From Peiella sedimenti (GTDB taxonomy: Bacteria > Pseudomonadota > Alphaproteobacteria > Caulobacterales > Caulobacteraceae), in the NCBI RefSeq assembly GCF_030504955.1, contig NZ_JAUKTR010000004.1:62001-126000 (forward strand): 64,000 nt of DNA. Direction: 5' to 3'. The translations under genes were made by a program, and so were the position numbers. This document shows positions 18,843 to 29,385 of the stretch, piece by piece. Positions within the stretch are counted from its first letter, which is position 1; each line of letters begins with the position of its first letter. The notes under the pieces are model-generated. The model did not search any database. It saw only the letters and a list, made by a program, of their open reading frames with translations, and was not told the origin of the DNA.

Positions 18843-20117
18843 ATGTACGGACTGGATAATGCGCGCAGCCTCCTGGGCGTGATCGTGGTGCTGGCGGTCT
18901 GCTGGCTGCTGTCCGAGAACAGGAAGGTCTTTCCCTGGCGACTGGCGCTCGGGGCCGTGGCGATCCAGACCGCCCTTGTCCTGCTGCTATTCGGTCTGCC
19001 CGGCTCCCAGGCCGTGCTGACGGGCATCAGCGGCGCCATCGACGGCCTGGCGGCGGCCACGCGCACGGGGGCCCAGTTCATCTTCGGCTATCTGGCGGGC
19101 GGCGATCAGCCCTATCAGGTCACCAATCAGCCGGCGCTGTTCGTCTTCGCCTTCGAGGTGCTGCCGCTGATCCTGGTGATCTCGGCCCTGTCAGCCCTGC
19201 TCTGGCACTGGCTCATCCTGAAGTGGATCACGCGCGGCTTCGGATTCCTGTTCCAGAAGACCATGGGGCTGGGCGGAGCCTCGGCCCTGGCCGTGGCCGC
19301 CAACATCTTCCTGGGCATGATCGAGAGCCCCATCGTCATCCGCGCCTATCTGGACAAGCTGACCCGCTCCGAACTCTTCCTGATGATGGTGGTGGGCCTG
19401 GCCACGGTGGCTGGCTCGACCATGGTGGCCTACGCCACGATCCTGGCGCCGGTCCTGCCCAACGCCGGCGGCCACGTGCTGGTGGCGTCGATCATCTCGG
19501 CCCCGGCGGGCGTGCTGCTGGCGCGCATCATGATCCCCGAGGCGCCCGGCCAGGGCGGCGCCTACGCCGACTACGACTCCGCGCTGAAGTACGACAGCTC
19601 GATCGACGCCATCGTGCGCGGCACGGGCGACGGCCTGTCGGTGGTTCTGAACATCTCGGCGGTGCTGATCGTGTTCGTGGCCCTGGTGTCCCTGCTGAAC
19701 CTGATGATCGGCGGCGTCGAGGTGGGCGGCGAGCCCTTGTCGGTCGAACGCATCCTCGGCGTTCTGTTCACGCCCCTGGCCTGGATCATGGGCGTCTCCG
19801 CGGGCGAGGCCGGGATCGCCGGGCGCATGCTGGGGGTCAAGCTGACCCTCACCGAGTTCGTAGCCTACATCCGCCTGGCCCAGGTTCCGGAGGCCGAGAT
19901 GACCGAGCGCACCCGCATGCTGCTGACCTACGCCCTGTGCGGCTTCGCCAACATCGGCTCCGTTGGGATCACCGTCACCGGGCTGTCGATCCTGATGCCC
20001 GAGCGGCGTCAGGAGGTGCTGGCCCTGGTGTGGAAGGCGTTGCTGGCCGGCTTCCTGGCCACGGTCATGACCGCGTCCATCGTCGGCGCCTTGCCGGGCG
20101 GCGTATTCAGCGGGTAG
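18843..20117 (+). CDS. Concentrative nucleoside transporter (CNT/NupC family)
   Basis: Inner-membrane nucleoside symporter of about 424 residues. It has eight or more hydrophobic helices and the CNT signature around 'GLGGASALAVAANIFLGMIESPIVIRAYLDKLTRSELFLMM'. 'GLATVAGSTMVAYATIL' and, near the end, 'CGFANIGSVGITVTGLSILMPERR' are also conserved in CNT proteins. I choose the ATG at 18843, preceded by a G-rich Shine-Dalgarno at 18831-18835. A GTG at 18825 is in frame. It lies close to glutathione S-transferase and aminotransferase genes without overlap. Confidence 0.92.
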   Translation: MYGLDNARSLLGVIVVLAVCWLLSENRKVFPWRLALGAVAIQTALVLLLFGLPGSQAVLTGISGAIDGLAAATRTGAQFIFGYLAGGDQPYQVTNQPALFVFAFEVLPLILVISALSALLWHWLILKWITRGFGFLFQKTMGLGGASALAVAANIFLGMIESPIVIRAYLDKLTRSELFLMMVVGLATVAGSTMVAYATILAPVLPNAGGHVLVASIISAPAGVLLARIMIPEAPGQGGAYADYDSALKYDSSIDAIVRGTGDGLSVVLNISAVLIVFVALVSLLNLMIGGVEVGGEPLSVERILGVLFTPLAWIMGVSAGEAGIAGRMLGVKLTLTEFVAYIRLAQVPEAEMTERTRMLLTYALCGFANIGSVGITVTGLSILMPERRQEVLALVWKALLAGFLATVMTASIVGALPGGVFSG

Positions 20118-20144
20118 GTTCCGTTTCGAAACGGAGATCGGTCC

Positions 20145-20774
20145 ATGAAGCTCTACACCACGCCCATGGCGCCCAACCCGCGCCGCGTCGCCTGGCTGTT
20201 GGCCGAAAAGGGCGTGGACGATATCGAGGTCGTCACCGTCAACCTGCTGACCGGCGAACACCGCACGCCTGACTACAGGGCCAAGGCGGGCTCGGCCCAT
20301 GTGCCGGTGCTGGAGTTCGACGACGGCGGCTGTATCGCCGAGAGCCTGGCCATCTGCCGCTATCTCGAGAGCCTCTATCCCGAGCCCAACCTCTTGGGCC
20401 GTGATCCGCGCGAGACGGCCGAGATCGAGATGTGGACCCGCCGGGCCGAGCTCTACCTGGCCAATCCGATGATGATCTCTGTGCGCTTCGAGCACCCGGC
20501 GCTGTCGGCGCTGGAGCCGCCCAACCCCGAGGTCGGCGCCTATAATCGAGCCACAGCCGAGCGGATGATGAAGTCGCTGGACCGCCGCCTGGCCGATCAG
20601 GAGTGGATCGCTGCGGGGCGGTTCAGTCTGGCGGACATTGTCGCCTATACGGGCATCGACTTCGGCAGGCTCGTGAAATACCGGCCGTCGAAAGACCTTG
20701 TGCACCTGAACCGCTGGCGCGAGGCCATGAAGGCCCGTCCGGCTGCGGCGGCGGGCATGTCCATGGCGGGCTAG
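20145..20774 (+). CDS. Glutathione S-transferase family protein
   Basis: 209-residue protein with a thioredoxin-like N-terminal domain and an all-helical C-terminal domain. Visible features are 'MKLYTTPMAPNPRRVAW' with the active-site region near residues 6-12, the cis-proline 'HVPVLEFDDG' and the glutathione-binding 'IAESLAICRYLESLYP'. The C-terminal 'FSLADIVAYTGIDFGR' includes the conserved N-capping Asp. Substrate unknown. A second GST gene lies at 34133. Confidence 0.9.
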   Translation: MKLYTTPMAPNPRRVAWLLAEKGVDDIEVVTVNLLTGEHRTPDYRAKAGSAHVPVLEFDDGGCIAESLAICRYLESLYPEPNLLGRDPRETAEIEMWTRRAELYLANPMMISVRFEHPALSALEPPNPEVGAYNRATAERMMKSLDRRLADQEWIAAGRFSLADIVAYTGIDFGRLVKYRPSKDLVHLNRWREAMKARPAAAAGMSMAG

Positions 20775-20790
20775 CGGCCTCGGCCGTGCG

Positions 20791-21354
20791 TTACCGAGCC
20801 AGATTGATGCGGCCGCCGCCGGGGACTTCCATGTCGCCGGGGCGCCAGCCCTCGGGGCAGGGCCCTTCCCACGACGCCTGGATGGTCATCGTGCCCGAGC
20901 GGTTCATCTGAGGCGTCGCCGCGCCGGAGGTCGTGGTCGTCGCGCGAACCTGATAGCGGCTCTGGAAATCGCCGGTGGCCACCCCTTCGGTGGTGGTGAC
21001 GCCGCCAGAGCCCATGGAGCACACCGAACGGAAGGCCCAGCCGCCGTCCGGCTGGCGCGTCACGCGATGCTCGCTGCACATGTCTCTGGTGGTCTGGGCG
21101 CCCCAGACGCTCATCTCACGCTCGGTGGCCTCGTCGATGCAGACGCGGGTCGTCTGGACGAAGTCGACGCCTTCCATGGACATGGCCATGCGCCAGAGGC
21201 CCGGCTTGCGCTGCAGGGTGGGCGGCGCGGCGGGAGATCCAGCCTCGGCGGCCGGCGCGGCGCTGTCCTCGGCGGCCGGCGCCTCCTCCTGGCGCTGACA
21301 GGCCGACAGGGCGATGCCGGAAACGGCGGCGGCGACGATCAGACGCGAGTGCAT
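20791..21354 (-). CDS. DUF3617-type lipoprotein
   Basis: 187-residue predicted lipoprotein. A hydrophobic leader ends in the lipobox 'ALSAC' (Cys about 18), followed by an Ala/Glu/Pro-rich spacer. The mature domain begins 'KPGLWRMAMSMEG' and has paired cysteines ('RVCIDEATE', 'DMCSEHRV', 'RSVCSMG', 'WEGPCPEG'), typical of DUF3617 proteins. The function of the family is unknown. The start at 21354 has a GGAGAGG Shine-Dalgarno. The frame is open 18 codons upstream without a signal peptide. Confidence 0.8.
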   Translation of the reverse strand: MHSRLIVAAAVSGIALSACQRQEEAPAAEDSAAPAAEAGSPAAPPTLQRKPGLWRMAMSMEGVDFVQTTRVCIDEATEREMSVWGAQTTRDMCSEHRVTRQPDGGWAFRSVCSMGSGGVTTTEGVATGDFQSRYQVRATTTTSGAATPQMNRSGTMTIQASWEGPCPEGWRPGDMEVPGGGRINLAR

Positions 21355-21452
21355 GGCGGCCTCTCCAAGCTGGGCTGTCGACACCCTATCTCTATGGCGC
21401 GGACCCACAAGGGGCCGGGAACGACGCCGTCCATCCGGAGGTTTTGCAGGTC

Positions 21453-21767
21453 ATGAAACCCATCCGACACGATCCGGAAGCGCATCGCTTCGAACAGGAG
21501 TTCGAAGGCCCTAACGGACAGCCGCTGCTGGTCTTCGCGGACTATGCGCGCCAGGGCGAAACCCTGGCCATCCTGCATGTGGAGGCCGACCCCGCCTTGC
21601 GCGGCGGCGGTGCGGCCGGACGCTTCATGCAAAGCCTGGTGAACGAGGCCCGCGACGAAGGCCTGAAGCTGCGCCCGGTCTGCGGCTATGCGGCGGCCTG
21701 GTTCCGCCGCCATCCTGAAGCGGCCGGGGTGCTGGCCCACTCACGCCCGTTGCGGAATGAACGCTAG
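21453..21767 (+). CDS. Small GNAT-type N-acetyltransferase (COG2388-like)
   Basis: 104-residue minimal acetyltransferase fold. Visible are 'HRFEQEFEGPNGQPLLVFADYARQGETLAILHVEADPALRGGGAAGRFMQSLVNEARDEGLKL' with the acetyl-CoA loop 'RGGGAAGR' and a C-terminal 'CGYAAAWFRRHPE' motif typical of the small YidJ-like branch. The ATG at 21453 lies 11 bases after GGAGG. The stop overlaps a convergent gene by four bases. Substrate unknown. Confidence 0.8.
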   Translation: MKPIRHDPEAHRFEQEFEGPNGQPLLVFADYARQGETLAILHVEADPALRGGGAAGRFMQSLVNEARDEGLKLRPVCGYAAAWFRRHPEAAGVLAHSRPLRNER

Positions 21768-22105
21768 GCGCGGGCCGCCAGCAGCTTCAGGCTGGCCGCC
21801 TTGGCCTTGAGGTCTTCCTCCAGCTGGCGGGCGATCTCGCGGGCCCCCACGGGATAGGCTTCGCCGCCCTGGGCCACCTCCGCGGCGCGGCGGGCCGCCT
21901 CATGCAGGGCCAACTGGAGACCTTCCAGCTCCTCCTTCGCCAGCAGGCGCGCCTCGGCCTGCAGGCGCTTTACGCGCTCCGCGACCGTTTCCGGCTTGCG
22001 GTCCAGGGCGTAGGGCAGGGGCTCTTCGGGGCCCAGGTCGACGGGCTCTCCAACCACCCGCAACTGCGGTTTCGGCTTGTCAGGGCGGCTTTTCGAGGCC
22101 GGCAT
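21764..22105 (-). CDS. Conserved-looking hypothetical coiled-coil protein
   Basis: 113 residues, not recognised. The N terminus is Lys/Pro-rich ('PASKSRPDKPKPQ'). A mostly helical, Glu/Arg/Ala/Leu-rich body from about residue 38 onward is likely a coiled coil. No membrane segment or signal peptide is seen. It sits between the acetyltransferase gene and purL, 100 bases from purL and in the same orientation. Codon use resembles its neighbours, so it is probably a real gene. Confidence 0.6.
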   Translation of the reverse strand: MPASKSRPDKPKPQLRVVGEPVDLGPEEPLPYALDRKPETVAERVKRLQAEARLLAKEELEGLQLALHEAARRAAEVAQGGEAYPVGAREIARQLEEDLKAKAASLKLLAARA

Positions 22106-22207
22106 GGTTCAACTCCAGACGGGATACTCCAGAGTTTCAATGCCGCCGCTGCCGAGCTGTTCCGCTTAAGCTGTCCGGGCCTGTGGAGTGTTGCGTGGCT
22201 GCAACCC

Positions 22208-24427
<2,220 letters not shown>

Positions 24428-24469
24428 GGCCGGACCCGATAGCGGATTCAGGCTGAGGGGACTAGGGCG

Positions 24470-24494
24470 GGAACGGCGGGCCGCCTCGGGCGTC
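24470..24494 (+). promoter_or_regulatory. Possible EcfG-type (general stress sigma) promoter
   Basis: GGAAC at 24470-24474, 16 bases, then CGTC at 24491-24494. The alphaproteobacterial EcfG consensus is GGAAC-N16/17-CGTT. It lies 23 bases before the 49-residue protein gene. One mismatch in the -10 element; not tested. Confidence 0.4.
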
Positions 24495-24516
24495 TCCTAG
24501 GGGAAAGGAGAGTCAC

Positions 24517-24666
24517 ATGACCGACCAGCCCATCTCACCGGCCGCCACGCCCGAGGACGAGGCCGCGCCTGACATCGCCGCCGACGACGCCGGCGCCTCC
24601 GCCATGGCCGAGCGCAAGCAGAAGCAGGAGGAGCTCGAAACCGAAGCCCGCCTGGTCGAGCACTAG
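24517..24666 (+). CDS. Small acidic protein (49 aa)
   Basis: Unrecognised 49-residue protein. The first half is Ala/Asp/Glu/Pro-rich ('SPAATPEDEAAPDIAADDAG'), then comes a short charged helix with Lys/Gln/Glu and a C-terminal 'ARLVEH'. A strong AAAGGAG Shine-Dalgarno (24504-24510) is seven bases before the ATG, which supports expression. Its stop shares the palindrome CTAG (24663-24666) with the stop of the convergent membrane protein gene. An EcfG-like promoter upstream suggests stress induction, which is inference. Confidence 0.6.
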   Translation: MTDQPISPAATPEDEAAPDIAADDAGASAMAERKQKQEELETEARLVEH

Positions 24667-25409
24667 GCGGGGCGCGGCTCACGCCGGCTGCGCCAGACGA
24701 CCCAGCCGGCGAAGGCCGCCAGCACGACCGCGGCGATCAGGGCCGCGGCCGCGAGGGTCGGCTCCTGATCGGCCGACATGGCCACATAGACGGCCACCAG
24801 CCCCCAGACGATGGGCAGCGGATAGGCCGCCAGCTCGGTGCGGAAGGTCACGGCCATGCCCACCAGCAGCACCACGCCGATGCCCGCCAACGCCCACCCG
24901 GCCTGCATGTCGGGCGTAATGATTCCCTCGGCGGTCATGACGGTCAGCAGGTTCAGGGCTGTGGCGATGGTCAGCCAGCCTCCGAGCAGTCCGAGCGGCC
25001 ACAGGACCAGACCGCGCTCCTTGCGCCCGGCCGCCGCCAGGTTGCTGCTCACCAGCCCGCCGACGATGGACAGGGCCGCCAGGCTGATCAGCCCCACGGT
25101 CGCCCAGCGCCAGTTGAAGGCCGCCGCCGGTATCCAGAGCCCTGTGGCCGTCATCCCGACCACCGAGGCCCAGCCCAGCGTCCTCAGGAGCGGCGTCTCC
25201 GGCGTCCTGGGCCAGACCTGATAGACGGCGTAAGCCGCGATCCAGACATAGATCACGCTCCAGATCGTGAAGGCGTAGCCCGCCGCGCGCAGGGTCTCGT
25301 TGCCCTGTTCCGCGAACTGCGCCTGGGTCAGGCCGATGCGCACGATGGCGTCCAGCACTGGCAGCACCAGCATGATCAGCGCGGCGATAAGCACGAGGAT
25401 GCGGCGCAT
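24663..25409 (-). CDS. TspO/MBR-like multi-pass membrane protein
   Basis: 248 residues with about seven hydrophobic helices. The stretch 'AAGYAFTIWSVIYVWIAAYAVYQ' near residue 45 resembles the tryptophan-rich sensory (TspO-related) proteins of bacteria, although the Trp density is modest. The start at 25409 is followed directly by the first membrane helix and preceded by GGAGAG. The frame is open 22 codons further upstream but looks non-coding. Ligand and role are unknown. Confidence 0.65.
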   Translation of the reverse strand: MRRILVLIAALIMLVLPVLDAIVRIGLTQAQFAEQGNETLRAAGYAFTIWSVIYVWIAAYAVYQVWPRTPETPLLRTLGWASVVGMTATGLWIPAAAFNWRWATVGLISLAALSIVGGLVSSNLAAAGRKERGLVLWPLGLLGGWLTIATALNLLTVMTAEGIITPDMQAGWALAGIGVVLLVGMAVTFRTELAAYPLPIVWGLVAVYVAMSADQEPTLAAAALIAAVVLAAFAGWVVWRSRREPRPA

Positions 25410-25480
25410 GGCGTCTCTCCGACAGCTTGAGCGTTCCAGGGACAATACGCCCGCCGACCCCGATGGTTCACTCAAGTTGC

Positions 25481-25505
25481 GGAACCGGGGGCGCGGACGA
25501 CCGCT
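25481..25505 (+). promoter_or_regulatory. Possible EcfG-type promoter
   Basis: GGAAC at 25481-25485, 16 bases, then CGCT at 25502-25505, close to GGAAC-N16/17-CGTT. It is 32 bases upstream of the small acidic protein gene at 25537. It is a weaker match than the site at 24470. Confidence 0.3.
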
Positions 25506-25536
25506 TTCCCTGGAGCATCAGCACAGGAGCCTGACC

Positions 25537-25770
25537 ATGGCCGATCCCACGCCGGAAGCGCCCGCGGGCGAATATCCCCGCGAATACGAGCCGACCCAGG
25601 AGGAGGTTATTCGCGGCCGCGAACAGGGCCTGGGCGTGGGCGCCGAGGACCTGGCCATCCAGAACGCGGCCGAGGACGCCATCGACTACCCCGAGGCGGT
25701 CGACCCCGGCCAGGGCGAGGACGACGGCGTGGTTGAGCGGCTCGAGCCCGGCGACCCTGGCTACCAGTGA
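25537..25770 (+). CDS. Small acidic protein (77 aa)
   Basis: Unrecognised, very acidic 77-residue protein rich in Glu, Asp, Pro and Gly ('YPREYEPTQEEVIRGREQG', 'DDGVVERLEPGDPGYQ'). No membrane segment. CAGGAG (25523-25528) supports the ATG start. It is probably soluble and partly disordered. Together with the 49-residue gene at 24517 it flanks the TspO-like gene, and both have an EcfG-like promoter. Confidence 0.6.
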   Translation: MADPTPEAPAGEYPREYEPTQEEVIRGREQGLGVGAEDLAIQNAAEDAIDYPEAVDPGQGEDDGVVERLEPGDPGYQ

Positions 25771-25783
25771 CCGGCGCGGGGGG

Positions 25784-26206
25784 CTAATCCCCCAGGTCGA
25801 TTTCCCGCAGCGGGTCGCCGCCGTCGATGAACAGGCGCCCGCCCGGCTTCAGTGCCGCCCTGATTCTTGCCCGCGCCGCTTCGCCCGCCTTGGGATGCCG
25901 GCCGTCCAGGGCGCCGACCCGGAAGGCGAAGGCCAGGTCAAAGGGCGCTTCGCCGTCTTCGAGTTCAAAGGTCTCGGCGCTAGCCTGCCGCACGCTCAGC
26001 TTTCCACCGACATCGCCGCCCGCCTGGGCTTGGCGCACCGCGGCGGCCGAGCGATCGATGGCCAGCACCTGACCCTCTTCGATCCGACGCGCCACTTCGC
26101 GGGCCGCGGCGCCCGGGCCGCAGCCGATCTCCAGGACCCGCATGCCGGTCTTCAGAGGAAGCGCGTCGACCAGGATGCGAAGCCGGTCAGACAGCTCCTG
26201 GCTCAT
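25784..26206 (-). CDS. Small class I SAM-dependent methyltransferase
   Basis: 140 residues. The SAM-binding motif '[18 protein letters not shown]' is at about residues 24-41, the acidic residue after strand 2 is in '[11 protein letters not shown]', and motif '[13 protein letters not shown]' is near the C terminus. The protein ends after the central strands, so it is shorter than most relatives, but no frameshift is visible. The start overlaps the purQ stop (ATGA), so it is translationally coupled to purQ. Substrate unknown. Confidence 0.8.
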   Translation of the reverse strand: MSQELSDRLRILVDALPLKTGMRVLEIGCGPGAAAREVARRIEEGQVLAIDRSAAAVRQAQAGGDVGGKLSVRQASAETFELEDGEAPFDLAFAFRVGALDGRHPKAGEAARARIRAALKPGGRLFIDGGDPLREIDLGD

Positions 26207-26871
26207 GCATAGGCCGCGTTAAGCACGCTCTGGAACAGGATCGCGCCGTCGGCCGAGCCCAGCTCGGGCTCGAAGGCGCGGTCGGGGTGGGGCATCATGC
26301 CCAGCACGTTGCCGCGTTCGTTCTGCAAACCGGCGATATCGTTGACCGAGCCGTTGGGGTTGTCGACGTAGCGGAACACCACCTGGCCTTCGCCCTCGAT
26401 GCGCTCCAGCGTGTCGGCGTCGCAGAAGTAGTTTCCGTCGCCGTTGCCCTGGGTCATCGTCACCGTGCGCCGGCCCTGATAGCCGGAGGTGAATCGGGTC
26501 TGGCCGTTGGAGACGGTCAGATCGATGGGCTTGCAGACATACTTCAGCCCCGCGTTCTTCATAAGGGCGCCGGGCAGCATGTCGGCCTCGCACAGGATCT
26601 GGAAACCGTTGCAGATGCCGACCACGGCCACGCCGCGCTCGGCCTGTTCGCGCACCGCCTTCATGGCCGGCGCAAGCGCGGCCATGGCCCCCGAGCGCAG
26701 ATAGTCGCCATAGGAGAAGCCGCCGGGAATGACGATCAGGTCCAGCCGGTCGGGCAGGGTGGTCTCGGCGTGCCAGACCATGCCCACCTGGGCGCCGGTC
26801 GAGCGTTCGACCGCCACCTTGCAGTCACGGTCGCAGTTGGATCCGGGGAAGACGATGACGGCGGCTTTCAT
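26203..26871 (-). CDS. purQ: Phosphoribosylformylglycinamidine synthase, glutaminase subunit
   Basis: Class I glutamine amidotransferase that supplies ammonia to PurL. 222 residues. '[13 protein letters not shown]' lies at the N terminus, nucleophile Cys is in '[13 protein letters not shown]' (about residue 87), and the catalytic His/Glu pair is in '[14 protein letters not shown]'. The frame is open far upstream, but PurQ sequence begins exactly at the ATG at 26871. It lies between the YetF-like gene and a coupled small methyltransferase. Confidence 0.96.
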   Translation of the reverse strand: MKAAVIVFPGSNCDRDCKVAVERSTGAQVGMVWHAETTLPDRLDLIVIPGGFSYGDYLRSGAMAALAPAMKAVREQAERGVAVVGICNGFQILCEADMLPGALMKNAGLKYVCKPIDLTVSNGQTRFTSGYQGRRTVTMTQGNGDGNYFCDADTLERIEGEGQVVFRYVDNPNGSVNDIAGLQNERGNVLGMMPHPDRAFEPELGSADGAILFQSVLNAAYA

Positions 26872-26915
26872 GGCCGCGCCTCTAGCACCGTTCGGCGGCG
26901 TTTGCGAGGCGGGGA

Positions 26916-27398
26916 TCAGCCGCCCTTGAGGATCACGGCCATGCTGCCGTCGCTTTGCAGGATCACGGCCTCGGCGTCCTGTAGGGCCTGCCCGCCCTTG
27001 TCGCGGATGGCCTGCAGCACCTCGCTTTCGGACACCCGCTCGCGGCGCAGGGTTCGGCGGCACGGCGCCCCGTCGCTGAGCAGCAGCGAGGGGTCGGCCG
27101 TCACCACGTCGCGAAGGGTGGGCCAGCGCACGGTCGTCCAGGTGACGGCGAACTGCAGCAGCACCAGAAGGCCCAGGGCGACCACTCCCTCGACCAGGGC
27201 TACGCTCTCGGAAACCAGGATCGAGGACAGGGTCGAGCCCAGCGCCACAGTGACGATCAGGTCGAAGGCGTTCAGCTTGGATAGGGTGCGCTTGCCGGTC
27301 AGGCGCAGCACGACGATGAGCGAGGCGTAGGCCAGCACGCCGACCACGACGACCCGCAGAACCCCGCTCCAGCTTTGGAAGAAAACCGAGGCGTCCAT
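26916..27398 (-). CDS. DUF421 (YetF-like) membrane protein
   Basis: 160 residues. Three hydrophobic helices in the first 90 residues frame '[29 protein letters not shown]', the YetF/DUF421 signature. A small cytoplasmic alpha/beta domain follows, with '[18 protein letters not shown]' and '[17 protein letters not shown]'. Relatives act in germination, stress or membrane regulation, but no biochemical activity is established. It starts with ATG 27398. Confidence 0.88.
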   Translation of the reverse strand: MDASVFFQSWSGVLRVVVVGVLAYASLIVVLRLTGKRTLSKLNAFDLIVTVALGSTLSSILVSESVALVEGVVALGLLVLLQFAVTWTTVRWPTLRDVVTADPSLLLSDGAPCRRTLRRERVSESEVLQAIRDKGGQALQDAEAVILQSDGSMAVILKGG

Positions 27399-27433
27399 GC
27401 TTCAGCAAACCGGCCGCGGCGCGAGCCGTTCCG

Positions 27434-28111
27434 TCAGGCTTCGTTGCGTGAGAGCGGCGTGCCGGCCAAACCCGTGAACGCCACGGCTCGCGACGGCGGC
27501 TCGCCGCCGCTCAGCGGCCAGCGCGCGCCCAGCAGGCGGCCTTTGGACAGGCGCGCGACGCAGACGCGGTCGCCCTGATTGCCGCCCAGCACGTGGAAAG
27601 CTTCGACGTCGGCGCCCACACAAAAGCCCACGTGCCCCCGCCAGCCCGCGCGGCTGCCGCGCCAGAAGACCAGCACCGCGCCCAGGCCCGGTTCGCTGAC
27701 CCGGCCGAACTTCATCCACGTCCGGGCCGACAGCAGTCCCTGCGGCAGGGGTTCGTCCGGCAGGGCGGCGGCGATGCAGTGGCCCACGAACAGGCCGCAC
27801 CAGGGCACGTCGTCAGAGGCGTAGTTCAGGTCCAGCCGTTCGGCCCAGTCGAGGATGGCGGGGTTCGAGGACTTTCCCGGCCGCTCGGTCAGGCCTTCCA
27901 GCCGCCGCGCCTCGGCCAGCCAGAGCGGTTCATCCGTCGCCAGGCCCAGCGCCCCCAGGGTCAGGGGACCCGCCACGCCATCGGGCTGCAGGCCCGCGGC
28001 CGTCTGGAACGCCCGGATCGCCGCCCGCGTGCGCGGCCCAAGCGCGCCGTCCAGCGGTCCCGGATCGAAGCCGTGGGTCAGAAGGGCGGCCTGAAGCTGA
28101 AGGACGGACAT
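27434..28111 (-). CDS. Peptidoglycan-binding protein with CHAP-like (TIGR02594) hydrolase domain
   Basis: 225 residues. The N-terminal peptidoglycan-binding domain (about 1-60) reads '[31 protein letters not shown]'. The C-terminal NlpC/CHAP-like domain has the putative nucleophile in '[16 protein letters not shown]' and a histidine in '[10 protein letters not shown]'. This TIGR02594-type arrangement is common in phage endolysin-like and cell-wall proteins of alphaproteobacteria. No signal peptide is seen. The start at 28111 is preceded by a strong hairpin that covers its Shine-Dalgarno. Confidence 0.82.
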   Translation of the reverse strand: MSVLQLQAALLTHGFDPGPLDGALGPRTRAAIRAFQTAAGLQPDGVAGPLTLGALGLATDEPLWLAEARRLEGLTERPGKSSNPAILDWAERLDLNYASDDVPWCGLFVGHCIAAALPDEPLPQGLLSARTWMKFGRVSEPGLGAVLVFWRGSRAGWRGHVGFCVGADVEAFHVLGGNQGDRVCVARLSKGRLLGARWPLSGGEPPSRAVAFTGLAGTPLSRNEA

Positions 28112-28116
28112 GAAAA

Positions 28117-28143
28117 CCTCGTCTCGATGGGATCGAGACGAGG
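28117..28143 (-). terminator. Perfect 12-bp hairpin with T-run, overlapping the ribosome site of the next gene
   Basis: Arms 28117-28128 and 28132-28143 pair perfectly around a three-base loop. On the minus strand the hairpin is followed by TTTTC and, five bases on, by the ATG at 28111. It reads as the intrinsic terminator of the YbhB-like gene. It also contains the only Shine-Dalgarno-like GAGG of the downstream gene. Confidence 0.75.
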
Positions 28144-28190
28144 CTAGGCGGGGCCCGAAGGGGCGTGCGTAAGTCGGCGGCGGGAGCGAC

Positions 28191-28649
28191 CTACCGCTCG
28201 TAGATCGCGGTGATCGACGCTTTTTCCAGCGTGTGGAAGTGCAGGTTGAAGCCGTACTTGGCGCCGGAATCCTCTCTCGTGACCGGCAGCTCCTCCACAT
28301 CCACGGTGAAGACGGTGAAGATGTAGCGGTGCGGCCCGTGGCCGGGGGGCGGAGCGGCTCCGCCATAGCCGGGCTCGCCGAAGTCGGTGCGACCCTCGAC
28401 GGCGCCCTTGGGCAAGGGGCCGCCGGCGGCGATCTCGGTCACGTCGGCGGGGATGTTGGCCACCGTCCAGTGCCAGAAACCTGAGCCGGTGGGCGCGTCA
28501 GGGTCGTAACAGGTGATGGCGAAGCTCTTCGTCCCCTCGGGCGCGCCGGACCAGGCCAGGTGCGGCGAGCGGTTGCCTTTGTCGTGGACCTGGGCGTCAG
28601 GCAGCCGGTCGCCCTCCTTGAAGTCGCTAGAGGTGAGGGTCAGGGTCAT
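28191..28649 (-). CDS. YbhB/YbcL-family (phosphatidylethanolamine-binding-like) protein
   Basis: 152 residues, cytoplasmic. The family resembles eukaryotic Raf kinase inhibitor protein. Signatures: 'NRSPHLAWSGAPEGTKSFAITCYDPDAPTGSGFWHWTVANIPADV' with the DPDAP and W-H-W motifs, then 'GEPGYGGAAPPPGHGPHRYIFTVFTVD' with the GP-HRY motif. The length and motif order are complete. The bacterial role is unknown; anion or lipid binding is likely. Confidence 0.92.
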   Translation of the reverse strand: MTLTLTSSDFKEGDRLPDAQVHDKGNRSPHLAWSGAPEGTKSFAITCYDPDAPTGSGFWHWTVANIPADVTEIAAGGPLPKGAVEGRTDFGEPGYGGAAPPPGHGPHRYIFTVFTVDVEELPVTREDSGAKYGFNLHFHTLEKASITAIYER

Positions 28650-28738
28650 GGGGGCTCCCTTCTTCTGAATTCGTCGCGCGATTCATGGGTTCTCAGTCAA
28701 CGCATGGCAATCCGAAGCGATCAGTAGGGATCGCCGCC

Positions 28739-29155
28739 ATGCGTTTCGTCTTGCTTCTCGCCCTTGCCTTGGCCGCCTGTGCTGAGGCGGCGCCGGAGTC
28801 CCAGCTGGCAGGCGAGTGGACGCCCATCTCGACCAACAGCTGCACCACCGAGGGCCGGGTGGTCACCTTCCGACCTGAGCGCATCTATTATCGGGCCGGG
28901 CGCGCCGAGGACTGGATCGCGCAGGTCACGGGTTTCACCGAGTCGCCGGGCATGGTGGACCTGAAGGTCCGGCCGCGCGGCCAGACGCCGGGCGGGCGCG
29001 AGGAACTGGGCCAGGAGGCGACCCTGAGGTTCGTGGTGCGCGACGGCGAGGCGCGGGTGATGGGCGAGTCCTACGGGGGACCGTTCACGCCGATCGAGGA
29101 CGAGACCATGACCAACATCTTCACGATGAAGCGCTGCGACGGCGCGGGGCGCTAG
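28739..29155 (+). CDS. Small predicted lipoprotein
   Basis: 138 residues, unrecognised. The leader 'MRFVLLLALALAACAEAA' has a lipobox LAAC with Cys at residue 14. The mature part is a small beta-rich domain with two cysteines, 'NSCTTEGRVVTF' and a terminal 'KRCDGAGR'. GGGA lies about nine bases before the ATG at 28739, and the upstream in-frame extension lacks a signal peptide. The 3' end overlaps the convergent purS by four bases. Confidence 0.7.
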   Translation: MRFVLLLALALAACAEAAPESQLAGEWTPISTNSCTTEGRVVTFRPERIYYRAGRAEDWIAQVTGFTESPGMVDLKVRPRGQTPGGREELGQEATLRFVVRDGEARVMGESYGGPFTPIEDETMTNIFTMKRCDGAGR

Positions 29156-29385
29156 GCCACCTCTACCCGGTAGCTCTCGATTACCGTGTTGGCCAGCAGG
29201 GTCTCGCACATGCGCTTCGCCTCGGCCTCAGCGTCGGCCCCTTCGAAGTCGAACTCGATCAGCTTGCCGACGCGCACGTCCGACACGCCGGACCAGCCCA
29301 GGCCCTTCAGGGCGCCCTCGACGGCCTTGCCCTGGACGTCCAGCACGCCGGGCTTGAGGAAGACGTGAACCTTCACCTTGGCCAT
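29152..29385 (-). CDS. purS: Phosphoribosylformylglycinamidine synthase subunit PurS
   Basis: 77-residue small subunit that bridges PurL and PurQ and helps ammonia channelling. 'KVKVHVFLKPGVLDVQGKAVEGALKGLGW' and 'VRVGKLIEFDFEG' are typical. Its ATG overlaps the purC stop by one base (TGATG), so it is coupled to purC. The frame is open upstream but that part runs inside purC. Confidence 0.95.
   Translation of the reverse strand: MAKVKVHVFLKPGVLDVQGKAVEGALKGLGWSGVSDVRVGKLIEFDFEGADAEAEAKRMCETLLANTVIESYRVEVA

Noticed and set aside
26872..27408. In-frame extension of purQ upstream of ATG 26871
   Set aside because: It overlaps the YetF-like gene on the same strand in another frame, and PurQ sequence begins exactly at 26871.
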